NCBI GenBank assembly: GCA_040388535.1
Contig: JAZKBR010000002.1
Coordinates: 314,630-378,629, forward strand
Length of the DNA: 64,000 nt
Source: Gemmatimonadota bacterium
Lineage (GTDB): Bacteria > Gemmatimonadota > Gemmatimonadetes > Gemmatimonadales > GWC2-71-9
Direction of reading: 5' to 3'
This document shows positions 25,984-34,554 of the stretch, piece after piece (within the stretch, counting starts at the first letter, position 1; each line of letters opens with the position of its first letter). A model generated the notes under the pieces. That model was not told the origin of the DNA. It saw only the letters and a program-made list of their open reading frames with translations, and searched no databases. Both the position numbers and the translations under genes were made by a program.

Positions 25984-27102
25984 ATGAAGCCTGCTCGTCC
26001 GCTCGCCGTCCTTTTCCTCGCCGCGATCACATTCGGCGCCTGCAAGAAGAAGGATGACGCCGCGGCCAACGGGCCTCCGGCCGATTCGACCAAGGGGGCC
26101 TCGACGCTCGCCCTCGATGTCGTGGGCGAGCCGGTGCGAAAGGGTGACCTCGTCCTCACGGTGACTGCCACGGGCCAGATTCGCTCCGACGCCGTCTCCA
26201 ACCGGAAAGCCGAAGCGACTGGCACGGTGGCCGAAGTCCTGGTGCGCGCGGGTGATCGGGTGAAGCGCGGGCAGGCGCTGGTGCGCCTCGACCCCAGGCC
26301 GCTCGACCTTGATGTTGCTGCGGCCGAAGCGCAGGTCTCTTCGGCCCGGGTGAAGTTCACCACCGAGATGAACGTCGATTCGATCGCGAGCGGCCAGGCA
26401 CCGCCGGCTGCGCGCCGCGCGTACGCCCTCGCAAACTCGGGCCTCACCGGCGCCGAGGTGGCGCTCGACAAGGCAAAGCTCGCGCGCGAAAACGCGGTGA
26501 TCACCGCTCCGTTCGATGGTGTGGTCGACAAGATCAACGTCGCCGTGGGTGATCGCGTCGGAAATGGCCAGGATATCGCGACCATCGTCGACCTGACCAA
26601 TCTCCGCGTCGAAGCCGCCGTGCTCGAGCACGACCTGCCGCTCCTCCGCGTCGGCGGTGACGCGTATGTCACCATCGCTGCCGCGCCAGACAAGCCGGTG
26701 CGTGGCACCGTCGCCGCGATTCTGCCGCTGGTCGACACCGTGACCCGTGCCGGGCGCGCCGTGGTGCGCATCCACGGCGATGGCACGCTGCGCCCCGGGA
26801 TGTACGCCGACGTCCGCCTCGAGTCGGCCCGCCTCCCGAACCGCATCGTGGTCCCGACCAAGGCGATCATCGAGCGCGAGAATCGGCCGCTGGTCTTCGT
26901 GGTGAAGGACGGACGTGCCGAGTGGGTCTATGTGAATCCGGGCCGCCGCTCGGTGAATGAGACCGAAATTCTTCCCGACAGCGCGAGCAATGAGATCCCG
27001 CTCAAGCCGGGCGACATCGTGCTCACCGATGGTCATCTCACGCTGTCGCACCAGGCGCCGGTGCGCCTGACGCGCAAGCGCGAAGCCGACCAGCCTCACT
27101 GA
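25984..27102 (+). CDS. RND efflux periplasmic adaptor (membrane fusion protein) lipoprotein
   Basis: A 372-residue HlyD/AcrA-type adaptor that links an inner-membrane RND pump to an outer-membrane channel. Signal MKPARPLAVLFLAAITFGAC has a lipobox with Cys at residue 20, so it is probably lipid-anchored. The barrel-sandwich (lipoyl-like) halves are EATGTVAEVLVRAGDRVKRG (about 74-93) and ENAVITAPFDGVVDKINVAV, flanking a helical hairpin, and a beta-barrel plus membrane-proximal region follow. I chose ATG 25984 because it starts the signal; the same frame is open to ATG 25846, which would put 46 basic, Pro-rich residues before it. It is 13 bases upstream of the first RND permease gene. No TolC-type gene is nearby. 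Confidence 0.9.
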   Translation: MKPARPLAVLFLAAITFGACKKKDDAAANGPPADSTKGASTLALDVVGEPVRKGDLVLTVTATGQIRSDAVSNRKAEATGTVAEVLVRAGDRVKRGQALVRLDPRPLDLDVAAAEAQVSSARVKFTTEMNVDSIASGQAPPAARRAYALANSGLTGAEVALDKAKLARENAVITAPFDGVVDKINVAVGDRVGNGQDIATIVDLTNLRVEAAVLEHDLPLLRVGGDAYVTIAAAPDKPVRGTVAAILPLVDTVTRAGRAVVRIHGDGTLRPGMYADVRLESARLPNRIVVPTKAIIERENRPLVFVVKDGRAEWVYVNPGRRSVNETEILPDSASNEIPLKPGDIVLTDGHLTLSHQAPVRLTRKREADQPH

Positions 27103-27115
27103 CCGGGGCTCCCGC

Positions 27116-30100
27116 GTGTCCTTGAGTACTACGGCGCTCCGGCGCCCCGTCGCGACGATGTCGGCGACCCTCGCCCTGATCCTTCTCGGCGCAGTGTCGC
27201 TCGGCAAGATGCCGGTGTCGCTGCTCCCCGATGTCGCCCTGCCGGTGCTGACGGTGCGCACCGTGTACGATGGCGCGGCACCGGAAGAAGTCTCGCGCTT
27301 CATCGCCGAACCGATCGAAAAGGCCGTGGGCAACACCCCCGGCATGGTCGAGATGCGCTCGGTCTCGCGCAATGGCGAGGGCACCACGACGCTCCGCTTC
27401 TCGTGGGGCACCGACATGGCAAAGACCGTGTTGGCCGTGCGCGAGAAGCTCGATAACGCCCGCAACTCGCTCCCGACCACTGCCGCGCGCCCCACGCTGC
27501 TGACGTCAGACCCGGGTGAGCGACCGATCGCCGTGCTTGCGCTCACCGGCCCGGGAGATCTCCGCGCTGTCGCACGCGCCGCGCTCGACGTGCACGCTCG
27601 CCGGCTCGAGCAGATCACCGGAGTCGCGTCGGTGGCCGTGGTCGGCGAACCCGCAGATGAAATTCGTGTCGACGTTGATGCTGAGCGCATTCGTGCCCTC
27701 GGCCTCACCTCCGACGACGTCGCCAACGCGGTCAAGAGCGCCAACGCGATGGCGACCGGCGGCACCATCCGCCGCGGTCAGTTCCGCTTCCCGGTGCGCA
27801 CCTTCACCGAACTGCGCGACCCGGCCGACATCCGGAACATACCGGTCGGCCCGTCGAGCAAGCATGTGGTGATGGGCGACATCGCGACCGTGACACCGGC
27901 CAGCGCCGACCCACGCACCATCGTGCGCCTCGACGGCGCCGAAGCCGTCGGGCTTGTGGTCTACAAGGACGCCGGCTCCAACACGGTGGCGGTCACCAAG
28001 GAGCTGCAGAAGACGCTCGACGTGCTGCGGAAGGAATTCCCGAAGGTCAAGATCCGCCTTGTCGCGGCGCAAGCGCAGTTCGTTCAGGACGCGCTCTCGA
28101 ACCTGTCGCAGGAAATCATCGCCGGCGGCATTCTCTCGATCCTGCTGATCCTGGTCTTCCTGCGCGACTGGCGGATGTCGCTCGCCATCGGCCTGATGGT
28201 GCCGCTCTCGGTGCTGGTCTCGCTCACCCTGCTGCAGCTCTTCAACGTCACCATCAACATCCTCTCGCTCGGCGGACTCGCACTGGCCGTCGGTCTTCTC
28301 GTCGACAACGCAATCGTCGTCGCCGAAGCGACCGGGCGAATGCGCGATGAAGGGGTCGGCTTCTGGGAATCGGCACGCCTCGGCACCGAGGAAGTCGCCG
28401 GACCGCTCTTCGCCGGCACCCTCACCACGGTGCTCGTCTTCGGACCGATCGTCTTCGTGCAGGGGCTCGCGGCCGCGCTCTTCCGCGATCTCTCGATTTC
28501 CGTGGTACTGACCGTGAGCGCGTCGCTGGTGATGGCGCTCACGATGATGCCGGTGATGATGACGCTCGGCCATCGCCGCGAGCGCGGCGAAGAGGGCGGC
28601 GAACAGCTTGGCGAAAGCAGTGGTGCCGCAGAAGTCATCCCGAAGCACGCCGAGGTCGACAACCGCAAGCTGACGCGGTGGGGCCACGAACTCGCCGAGA
28701 TGTACGAGGCGGGAATGGAGTGGTCGCTCAACAACCCGAAGAAGGTCTTCGTGACTTCGATCGCGGTGACTGTGGCCACCGTCTTCATCACCATGGCGCT
28801 TCCCCGCGAGATTCTGCCACAGGTCGACGAAGGGACGGCAGTGGCCGAGATGCGCCTCCCCGCCGGTACCGCGATCGAGGAAACCACCCGGCAGGCCGCC
28901 CGCATCGAAGCCGCCGCCGCGAAGCTCGGCAGCAAGGGCGTCTACGTGCGTGTGGGCGTCGCGTCGGACGAAGAAGTGCTTTCGGGTGCGGAGCCGGGTT
29001 CCGCCGGGACCGCTACCTTCGTGATCCCGGTCCCCGATGGTATGGTCGCGACGAAGTTCGCCGACGCGCTCCGCCGCGCCGTGCCCGACCTCGCCAACGG
29101 TTCGCTCTCGCTCGACCTCGCAGGGCAGTCGGAGTTCGGTTCACTGATCGGTCGCGAAGGGCGCTCGGTGAAGGTCGAAGTGATGGCTCCGAAGATCGAG
29201 ACGGCAGCCGCCGCAGCGGAGCAGGTGCGCACGGCACTCTCGAAACTCAAGACCCTCGCCGACGTGCAGGATGCCTTTGCCGGTACCCAGCCGATCGTCG
29301 AGGTCACCCTGCTCCGCGACCGGATCGCCCAGCGGAACATCCAGATCAGCGCGGTCTCGAATGCGCTCAAGGGCGCCCTCGGTGGCGTGCCGGCCGGCGA
29401 CCTGCGCGAGACCGATCGTCGCACCCCGATCCAGATCCGCTACTCCGGTCTCTCCAACGAGAACCTCGATGCCGCGCTCGCGAGCACGGTGCAGGGCGTT
29501 CCGGTGGGGCAGCTGGTGAGCATCCGCGAAACGCGCGCCCCGATCGAAGTGGTACGCATCGGACAGCGACCGGTCTCGGTCGTCGAAGGTGTGGTCGAAA
29601 CCGGCGGCACTGCGAGGGCGGCGGCCGATGTCGAGAAGGCGATGACCGCACTCAAGTCACAACTCGACCCGTCGGTGGAGTGGGCGGTCACGGGCGCCGA
29701 CACCGAACAGCGGAAGACGTCGCGCGAACTCAGCATCGTGGCGCTGCTCTCGGTGGCACTGATGTTCCTGGTGCTCGCGGGCGAGTTCGCCTCGTTCACC
29801 ACGCCGCTGCTGATCATGACGACGGTGCCGCTCGCCGGCGCCGGCGGCATCATCGCACTCTGGATCACCGGTCAGTCGATCAACGCCGTCTCACTCATCG
29901 GTATCGTGGTGATGATCGGTATGGCCGACAACGAGGCGGTGGTCAAGCTCGATGCGATTCAGCGCTTCCGGGATGCGGGTCACCCGATTCACGAGGCGAT
30001 CCTGCTCGGTGGCCGTCAGCGACTGCGCGCCATCGCGATGACCTCGCTCACGACCATCACCGGCGTCCTGCCGCTGGTGTTCAACTGGGGCAGCGGCGGT

Positions 30101-30256
30101 GCGCTCTATCAGCCGCTCGCAGCGGGCATCATCGGCGGTTCTGTCTCGGCGCTGCTGGTGACCTTCTTCCTGCTGCCGACCGCCTACGCCGTGATCGAAC
30201 GACGCAAGGAACGGAAGGCGCTCGCTGCCGCGGCTGCGATGGAGGCGATGGCATGA
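27116..30256 (+). CDS. RND efflux transporter permease, first of a pair
   Basis: A 1046-residue inner-membrane RND pump of the AcrB/MdtB type, starting at GTG 27116. It has the 12-TM, two-porter-loop layout: TM1 near residues 12-30, a long periplasmic loop, and a TM2-6 block from about 330 (SILLILVFLRDWRMSLAIGL). In TM4, GLLVDNAIVVAE (near 396) keeps one acidic residue of the usual DD pair (DN is common in relatives). The TM10 lysine position is replaced: IGMADNEAVVK. A charged cytoplasmic loop (HRRERGEEGGEQLGESSG) lies mid-protein. It overlaps the second permease by ATGA. Together with the adaptor, this suggests a heteromeric pump like MdtABC. Confidence 0.93.
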   Translation: MSLSTTALRRPVATMSATLALILLGAVSLGKMPVSLLPDVALPVLTVRTVYDGAAPEEVSRFIAEPIEKAVGNTPGMVEMRSVSRNGEGTTTLRFSWGTDMAKTVLAVREKLDNARNSLPTTAARPTLLTSDPGERPIAVLALTGPGDLRAVARAALDVHARRLEQITGVASVAVVGEPADEIRVDVDAERIRALGLTSDDVANAVKSANAMATGGTIRRGQFRFPVRTFTELRDPADIRNIPVGPSSKHVVMGDIATVTPASADPRTIVRLDGAEAVGLVVYKDAGSNTVAVTKELQKTLDVLRKEFPKVKIRLVAAQAQFVQDALSNLSQEIIAGGILSILLILVFLRDWRMSLAIGLMVPLSVLVSLTLLQLFNVTINILSLGGLALAVGLLVDNAIVVAEATGRMRDEGVGFWESARLGTEEVAGPLFAGTLTTVLVFGPIVFVQGLAAALFRDLSISVVLTVSASLVMALTMMPVMMTLGHRRERGEEGGEQLGESSGAAEVIPKHAEVDNRKLTRWGHELAEMYEAGMEWSLNNPKKVFVTSIAVTVATVFITMALPREILPQVDEGTAVAEMRLPAGTAIEETTRQAARIEAAAAKLGSKGVYVRVGVASDEEVLSGAEPGSAGTATFVIPVPDGMVATKFADALRRAVPDLANGSLSLDLAGQSEFGSLIGREGRSVKVEVMAPKIETAAAAAEQVRTALSKLKTLADVQDAFAGTQPIVEVTLLRDRIAQRNIQISAVSNALKGALGGVPAGDLRETDRRTPIQIRYSGLSNENLDAALASTVQGVPVGQLVSIRETRAPIEVVRIGQRPVSVVEGVVETGGTARAAADVEKAMTALKSQLDPSVEWAVTGADTEQRKTSRELSIVALLSVALMFLVLAGEFASFTTPLLIMTTVPLAGAGGIIALWITGQSINAVSLIGIVVMIGMADNEAVVKLDAIQRFRDAGHPIHEAILLGGRQRLRAIAMTSLTTITGVLPLVFNWGSGGALYQPLAAGIIGGSVSALLVTFFLLPTAYAVIERRKERKALAAAAAMEAMA

Positions 30257-33200
30257 TCCACTGGGCCGCGACTCGCCCCGCCGTGGTCTGGGCCTTCGCG
30301 GCCGGGCTCGTTATTGCCGGCGGCGTGGCATTCACCAAGCTGCCACTGGCAACGAAGACCACGGTCGACCTGCCGACCATCAGCATCAGCGCCATCTGGC
30401 GCGGCGCGTCGCCTGAACTCACCGAGACCTACCTCACCTCGCCGATCGAGGCAGCGGTGCAGGGTGTCCACGGCGTCCGGAAGACCTCGTCCACCTCAAG
30501 CGAGCGTGGCGCATCGATCCGGGTGGAGCTCGATCCGGAAGCCGACATCACCATGGCGCGACTCGCGATCCTCGAGCGGATGGAAACACTGCGTCGCGAG
30601 CTTCCCGCCGCCGCGCAGAACACGGTCAGCGTCAGCAATTACGTCCCTGAGGAGCTCGACCAGCAGCCGTTGCTCGAGGTGAACATCACGGGCCCGTACA
30701 CCCCTGGTGCATTGCAGCGGATATCGAAGGATCAGGTGCAGCCGCGCCTCGAGGCGTTGCCGGGCATTGCCGGCCTCGGCCAGAACGGTGGCGCGACCAA
30801 CGGCGTGCTCCTCTCCTACGACCCGAGTCGCCTGCGACAGCTTGGCATCAATCCGTTCCTGCTGGTGCAGGCGGTGGATCAGGCCAAAGTTGTCGAAGCG
30901 CTCGGCGTGACCCGTGACGGTTCGACTGAGCGCCATGTCTCGCTCCGCGATGTGCCGCATGCCATCGAAGACCTCGAACGGCTGCCGATCCGCGGTCCTG
31001 GGGGCCAGGTGTACGCGTTGGGAGAGCTTGCGGCGATTCATCCCGAGGAAGACAGCCGCGGCAATTTCTATCGCCTCAACGGTCAGACGGCAGTCACCCT
31101 CTCACTGCAGCGGCAGGCAGGCGCCGACGCCATCAAGACCGCAGCTGCTGCGCGCGCCGTCCTCGCCGAGATTGCCCCGACGCTGCCGCCTGGGGTGCAC
31201 CTGCGGATCGAGCGCGATGAGAGCATCGACCTCGACAAGGAACTCAACGACCTGCTGCTGCGCGGCGGGATCGCCTTCGCCGCCGTGCTCCTGGTGATGA
31301 TGCTCACCCTGCGCGAGGTCGGCCGCTCCTTCCTCGTGCTCGGCAGTGCGGTGGTTGCGATCGCCGGCACCGCACTCGGCCTCTACCTCTTCAAGATTCC
31401 GGCAAATCTGCTGACGCTCGCCGGCCTCGCGATGGGAATCGGCATCCTGGTGCAGAACGGGCTCGTGGTGGTCGAACGGATGCGGATGGTGCCGAACACG
31501 CCCGAGGCGCGCGCTGCAGCCGGCTCGGCGATCGGCCCCGCAGTTATCGGCTCGACCCTGACCACCGCCGTGGTGCTCTTCCCATTCCTGTACCTGCAGG
31601 GCAATGCCCGCGCGGCCTTCATGCCGTTCGCCGCAGCGTTCACGCTGGCGCTGTTCTGGTCGGTCATCACGGCACTGGTGCTCGTGCCGGCCGTGGGCCG
31701 CGGCGGTGGCGGACAGAAGCGTGGCTGGAAGCGCCTCTCGCACGCCTATGAGCGCACGTCGTTTCACCTGCTCCGCTGGCGCTGGGCGACCATCACGCTC
31801 ACGGTCGCGATCATCGGCGTGCTCACCTGGGGCTTCATCAAGAAGGTCCCGCGCAACAGCTGGGGTGGCTACTGGGGCGGCGGCCAGCGCACCACGGTCT
31901 CTGCGCGCGTGAGCTTTCCGCGCGGCTCCGACCCCGAAGACATTGAACGAATCGTCTCCGAGCTCGAGCGCGTCGCGGTGGGCCGCGAGGGCGTGGCGCT
32001 CGTCCGCTCGAACGGCAACGGGATGGGCGGTGGCGTGCTGGTGGAGTTCACGAAGGAAGGCGGCCTCACCGACATCCCCTGGGTGATCTCCGATGCGATG
32101 ACGCAGCGCGCGGTCCTCATTGGTGGCACCGACAACGTAAGCGTCTCACCACCGCAGGGCCCCGGCTTCAACAACAGCTCCGGCGGCGGTTCGATCAACA
32201 AGCAGGTGAAGATCCTCGGCTATTCGTTCGAGGGGGTGAAGAAGGTCGCCGAGGACCTCAAGGCGCGCCTCGACCGGATTCCGCGCGTGCGCGAGGTCAA
32301 CATCAATACCGCCGGCTGGTTCAATCGTGAGCGCGCCGTGTCGATCGCCCTCACTCCGGATCGGCAGGCGCTCGGCCGGATCGGCGCGACTGCGCAGGAT
32401 TATGCCAGTAGTGTCGCGCGTGAAGTGCAGAACGCCTCGGGCGGCACCGAACTCGAAATCAACGGCGAGACCGTGACCGCCAACGTTCGCGCTGCGGGTT
32501 CGGCCTTCCGCCAGCTCGACCAGCTCCGTGCGGGGCAGGTTTCCAATCCCAACGGCGCACCGGTCCGGATCAGCGATGTCAGTTCGGTCGAGGAGGTCGA
32601 GGGACTCTCGCGCATCGAGCGTGAAGACCAGCAGTACGTCCGCATTCTGAGTTACGACTTCCGCGGTCCGCAGAAACTCGCCGACCGCACTCACAAGGCG
32701 TTCATGAGTTCGATCACCGTGCCGCCGGGCTACACCGTCAATGACGATCAGGGAAAGTGGGCCGACGACGAATCCTCGAAGGGACTCTGGCTCGTCTTCG
32801 GTATCGGCCTCGTGCTGGTGCTGCTCGCCGTCGCACTGGTCTTCGATTCGGTCTGGGCGGCCGGCATGGTCTTCCTCTCGCTGCCGATGGCACTGGCCGG
32901 CGTGGTCGCGGCCTTCTGGATCACCGGGAGCGCGTTCACGCGCGAGGCGGCGGTCGGTGTGATTCTCGTGGTGGGGCACGCGGTCAACCAGTCGATCCTG
33001 CTCATCGATGCGGTGTTGCTCGCGCGCCGTCGTCACGGCGGCAAGGCGACCGGCGCCGATGTGTTGCGCGCGATGATCGACCGCGCGGGCATGATCGTGA
33101 TCGTCACCCTCACCACGACTGCCTCACTGATCCCGATGGCGTGGGGCACCGCCTCCGACACGATGTTCGGCGCCATCGCCCTCGCAATGGCTGGCGGGAT

Positions 33201-33339
33201 GTTCGCGGGAACACTCGGCGCCCTCTTCCTCCTCCCCGCATTTCTACTGGGATTTCGGCACCGGAAGTGGGGGCGACGCCGGAAGAAGCCCCCCGCGGCA
33301 CCGATGCTGGCCCCTGCCCCGGAGCTTGCAGGCAGCTGA
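30253..33339 (+). CDS. RND efflux transporter permease, second of a pair, atypical proton relay
   Basis: A 1028-residue RND permease starting at ATG 30253 inside the stop of its partner (ATGA). The start is fixed by MIHWAATRPAVVWAFAAGLV, which is TM1; the open frame upstream is a shadow. Fold features match the family, but TM4 reads GILVQNGLVVVERM (near residue 400), so both aspartates of the canonical VDDAIV motif are replaced by Gln-Asn, and TM10 reads GHAVNQSILLID instead of a Lys-containing segment. An extended Gly-rich periplasmic region (GFNNSSGGGSINKQ) is present. The protein may be a non-proton-translocating partner in a mixed trimer. Substrates are unknown. Confidence 0.92.
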   Translation: MIHWAATRPAVVWAFAAGLVIAGGVAFTKLPLATKTTVDLPTISISAIWRGASPELTETYLTSPIEAAVQGVHGVRKTSSTSSERGASIRVELDPEADITMARLAILERMETLRRELPAAAQNTVSVSNYVPEELDQQPLLEVNITGPYTPGALQRISKDQVQPRLEALPGIAGLGQNGGATNGVLLSYDPSRLRQLGINPFLLVQAVDQAKVVEALGVTRDGSTERHVSLRDVPHAIEDLERLPIRGPGGQVYALGELAAIHPEEDSRGNFYRLNGQTAVTLSLQRQAGADAIKTAAAARAVLAEIAPTLPPGVHLRIERDESIDLDKELNDLLLRGGIAFAAVLLVMMLTLREVGRSFLVLGSAVVAIAGTALGLYLFKIPANLLTLAGLAMGIGILVQNGLVVVERMRMVPNTPEARAAAGSAIGPAVIGSTLTTAVVLFPFLYLQGNARAAFMPFAAAFTLALFWSVITALVLVPAVGRGGGGQKRGWKRLSHAYERTSFHLLRWRWATITLTVAIIGVLTWGFIKKVPRNSWGGYWGGGQRTTVSARVSFPRGSDPEDIERIVSELERVAVGREGVALVRSNGNGMGGGVLVEFTKEGGLTDIPWVISDAMTQRAVLIGGTDNVSVSPPQGPGFNNSSGGGSINKQVKILGYSFEGVKKVAEDLKARLDRIPRVREVNINTAGWFNRERAVSIALTPDRQALGRIGATAQDYASSVAREVQNASGGTELEINGETVTANVRAAGSAFRQLDQLRAGQVSNPNGAPVRISDVSSVEEVEGLSRIEREDQQYVRILSYDFRGPQKLADRTHKAFMSSITVPPGYTVNDDQGKWADDESSKGLWLVFGIGLVLVLLAVALVFDSVWAAGMVFLSLPMALAGVVAAFWITGSAFTREAAVGVILVVGHAVNQSILLIDAVLLARRRHGGKATGADVLRAMIDRAGMIVIVTLTTTASLIPMAWGTASDTMFGAIALAMAGGMFAGTLGALFLLPAFLLGFRHRKWGRRRKKPPAAPMLAPAPELAGS

Positions 33340-33369
33340 GTCCGGGGTCGCAGCCGCCATTCAACAATT

Positions 33370-33439
33370 AGTATCCGGTGGACGTACGATGAGGGATCCC
33401 TTGGGGATCCCTCGATTCGGCCCCCGTGCACTGGATACT
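33370..33439. promoter_or_regulatory. nested inverted repeats upstream of second RND adaptor
   Basis: Outer arms AGTATCCGGTG (33370-33380) and CACTGGATACT (33429-33439) are complementary except for one pair. They enclose a perfect 10-pair hairpin GAGGGATCCC-TTG-GGGATCCCTC (33391-33413). The 105-base gap (33340-33444) holds no gene. The element could terminate the upstream RND transcript (no T-run follows) or serve as an operator for the adaptor gene that starts six bases after the outer arm. Confidence 0.5.
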
Positions 33440-33444
33440 CCCTG

Positions 33445-34554
33445 ATGCCACGACCCAATGATCTCGCCACGTATGCAGTACTTCTCGTGGTCGGGACTGC
33501 AGCCTGCACCAAGAAGAGCCCTGCCCCGTCCGCGCCTCCCCCGGTATCCGTTGCCTCAGCAACGCGTCAGGATGTCCCGCTCCTGGTCGAAGCGACCGGG
33601 ACGGCCGAACCGACCCGTTCGGTCGCGATCGAGGCCCAGGTTGGTGGCGTCCTGACCCGAGTCGCCTTTTCCGAAGGCCAGCCGGTCACCGCCGGGCAGC
33701 TCCTCTTCGAGATCGATCCGCGACAATACCGGGCAGCGCTGAGCCAGGCCGAAGCGGCCCTCGCCCGCGACGCGGCGCAGGCCGCCGCCGTCCTGCTCGA
33801 CCTCAAGCGGGTCGAAACGCTCTCGGCCCAACAGTATCTCACCCAGCAACAGCTTGATCAGGCGCGCGCCAATGCCGCGACCCAGACGGCGACACTTCGC
33901 CTCGATTCGGCCCAGGTCACCCAGGCGCAAATCAATCTCCAGCGCGCATCGATCACGGCCCCGATCAGCGGCCGCGCCGGCACCTTCCTGTTGCGCGAAG
34001 GGAACCTCGTGCGCGCCAACAGTGGCGAACCGATGGTGGTGATCAACCAGATCTCGCCGATCCGGGTGCGCTTCCCTGTGGCCGCCGACCAGTTCGATGC
34101 CGTGCGGCGTCGGGCCAGCGGCAGTCTCGTCGTGACCGCGACCGCCATCTCTGACTCGGCTGCCTCCGCGCCGCAGACCGGACGCCTCGTCTTTCTCGAC
34201 AACGCGGTGGATCCGACCACCGGCACCGTAGCGCTCAAGGCCGAGTTCCCGAATCCGGGCGGCGTGCTCTGGCCGGGAGCGCTGGTGCGGGTGACGTTGC
34301 GCCTCGAGCTCGAACGGGGCGTTGTCGTGGTGCCGCGCGCCGCGGTGCAGAACGGTCAGTCGGGGACAGTGGTGTGGGTCATCGATTCAAGCAGCACCGC
34401 GCGCCTGCGACCGGTGCAGGTGCGCCGCACCACCGACTCGCTGGCGGTGCTCAACAGCGGCATTCATGAGGGTGATCGGGTCGTGATCGACGGGCAGCTC
34501 AAACTCGTCGACGGCAGCAAGGTCTCGGTGCGGGGTGCGGAGAAGTCGAAGTGA
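33445..34554 (+). CDS. RND efflux periplasmic adaptor lipoprotein, second locus
   Basis: A 369-residue HlyD/AcrA-type adaptor. The N-terminus MPRPNDLATYAVLLVVGTAAC has a lipobox Cys at residue 21, then a Pro-rich spacer (KKSPAPSAPPPVSVAS). Lipoyl-like halves are AIEAQVGGVLTRVAFSEGQP and ASITAPISGRAGTFLLREGN, with a Gln/Ala-rich helical hairpin between them (QQYLTQQQLDQARANAAT). A beta-barrel follows (RLVFLDNAVDPTTGTVALKA, the typical adaptor signature), then a C-terminal IHEGDRVVIDGQLKLVDGS. ATG 33445 has only weak Shine-Dalgarno support. It overlaps the next permease gene by GTGA, so the pair is translationally coupled. Confidence 0.92.
   Translation: MPRPNDLATYAVLLVVGTAACTKKSPAPSAPPPVSVASATRQDVPLLVEATGTAEPTRSVAIEAQVGGVLTRVAFSEGQPVTAGQLLFEIDPRQYRAALSQAEAALARDAAQAAAVLLDLKRVETLSAQQYLTQQQLDQARANAATQTATLRLDSAQVTQAQINLQRASITAPISGRAGTFLLREGNLVRANSGEPMVVINQISPIRVRFPVAADQFDAVRRRASGSLVVTATAISDSAASAPQTGRLVFLDNAVDPTTGTVALKAEFPNPGGVLWPGALVRVTLRLELERGVVVVPRAAVQNGQSGTVVWVIDSSSTARLRPVQVRRTTDSLAVLNSGIHEGDRVVIDGQLKLVDGSKVSVRGAEKSK

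Noticed and set aside
25372-27768. 798-codon open frame antisense to array member 6 and the RND adaptor/permease
   Set aside because: Arg/Ser/Ala-rich shadow crossing three well-supported plus-strand genes, with no signal, motif or ribosome site.
28678-30252. 525-codon upstream extension of the second RND permease frame
   Set aside because: It overlaps the first permease in another frame and reads as Arg/Asp-rich nonsense; TM1 of the second permease starts cleanly at ATG 30253.
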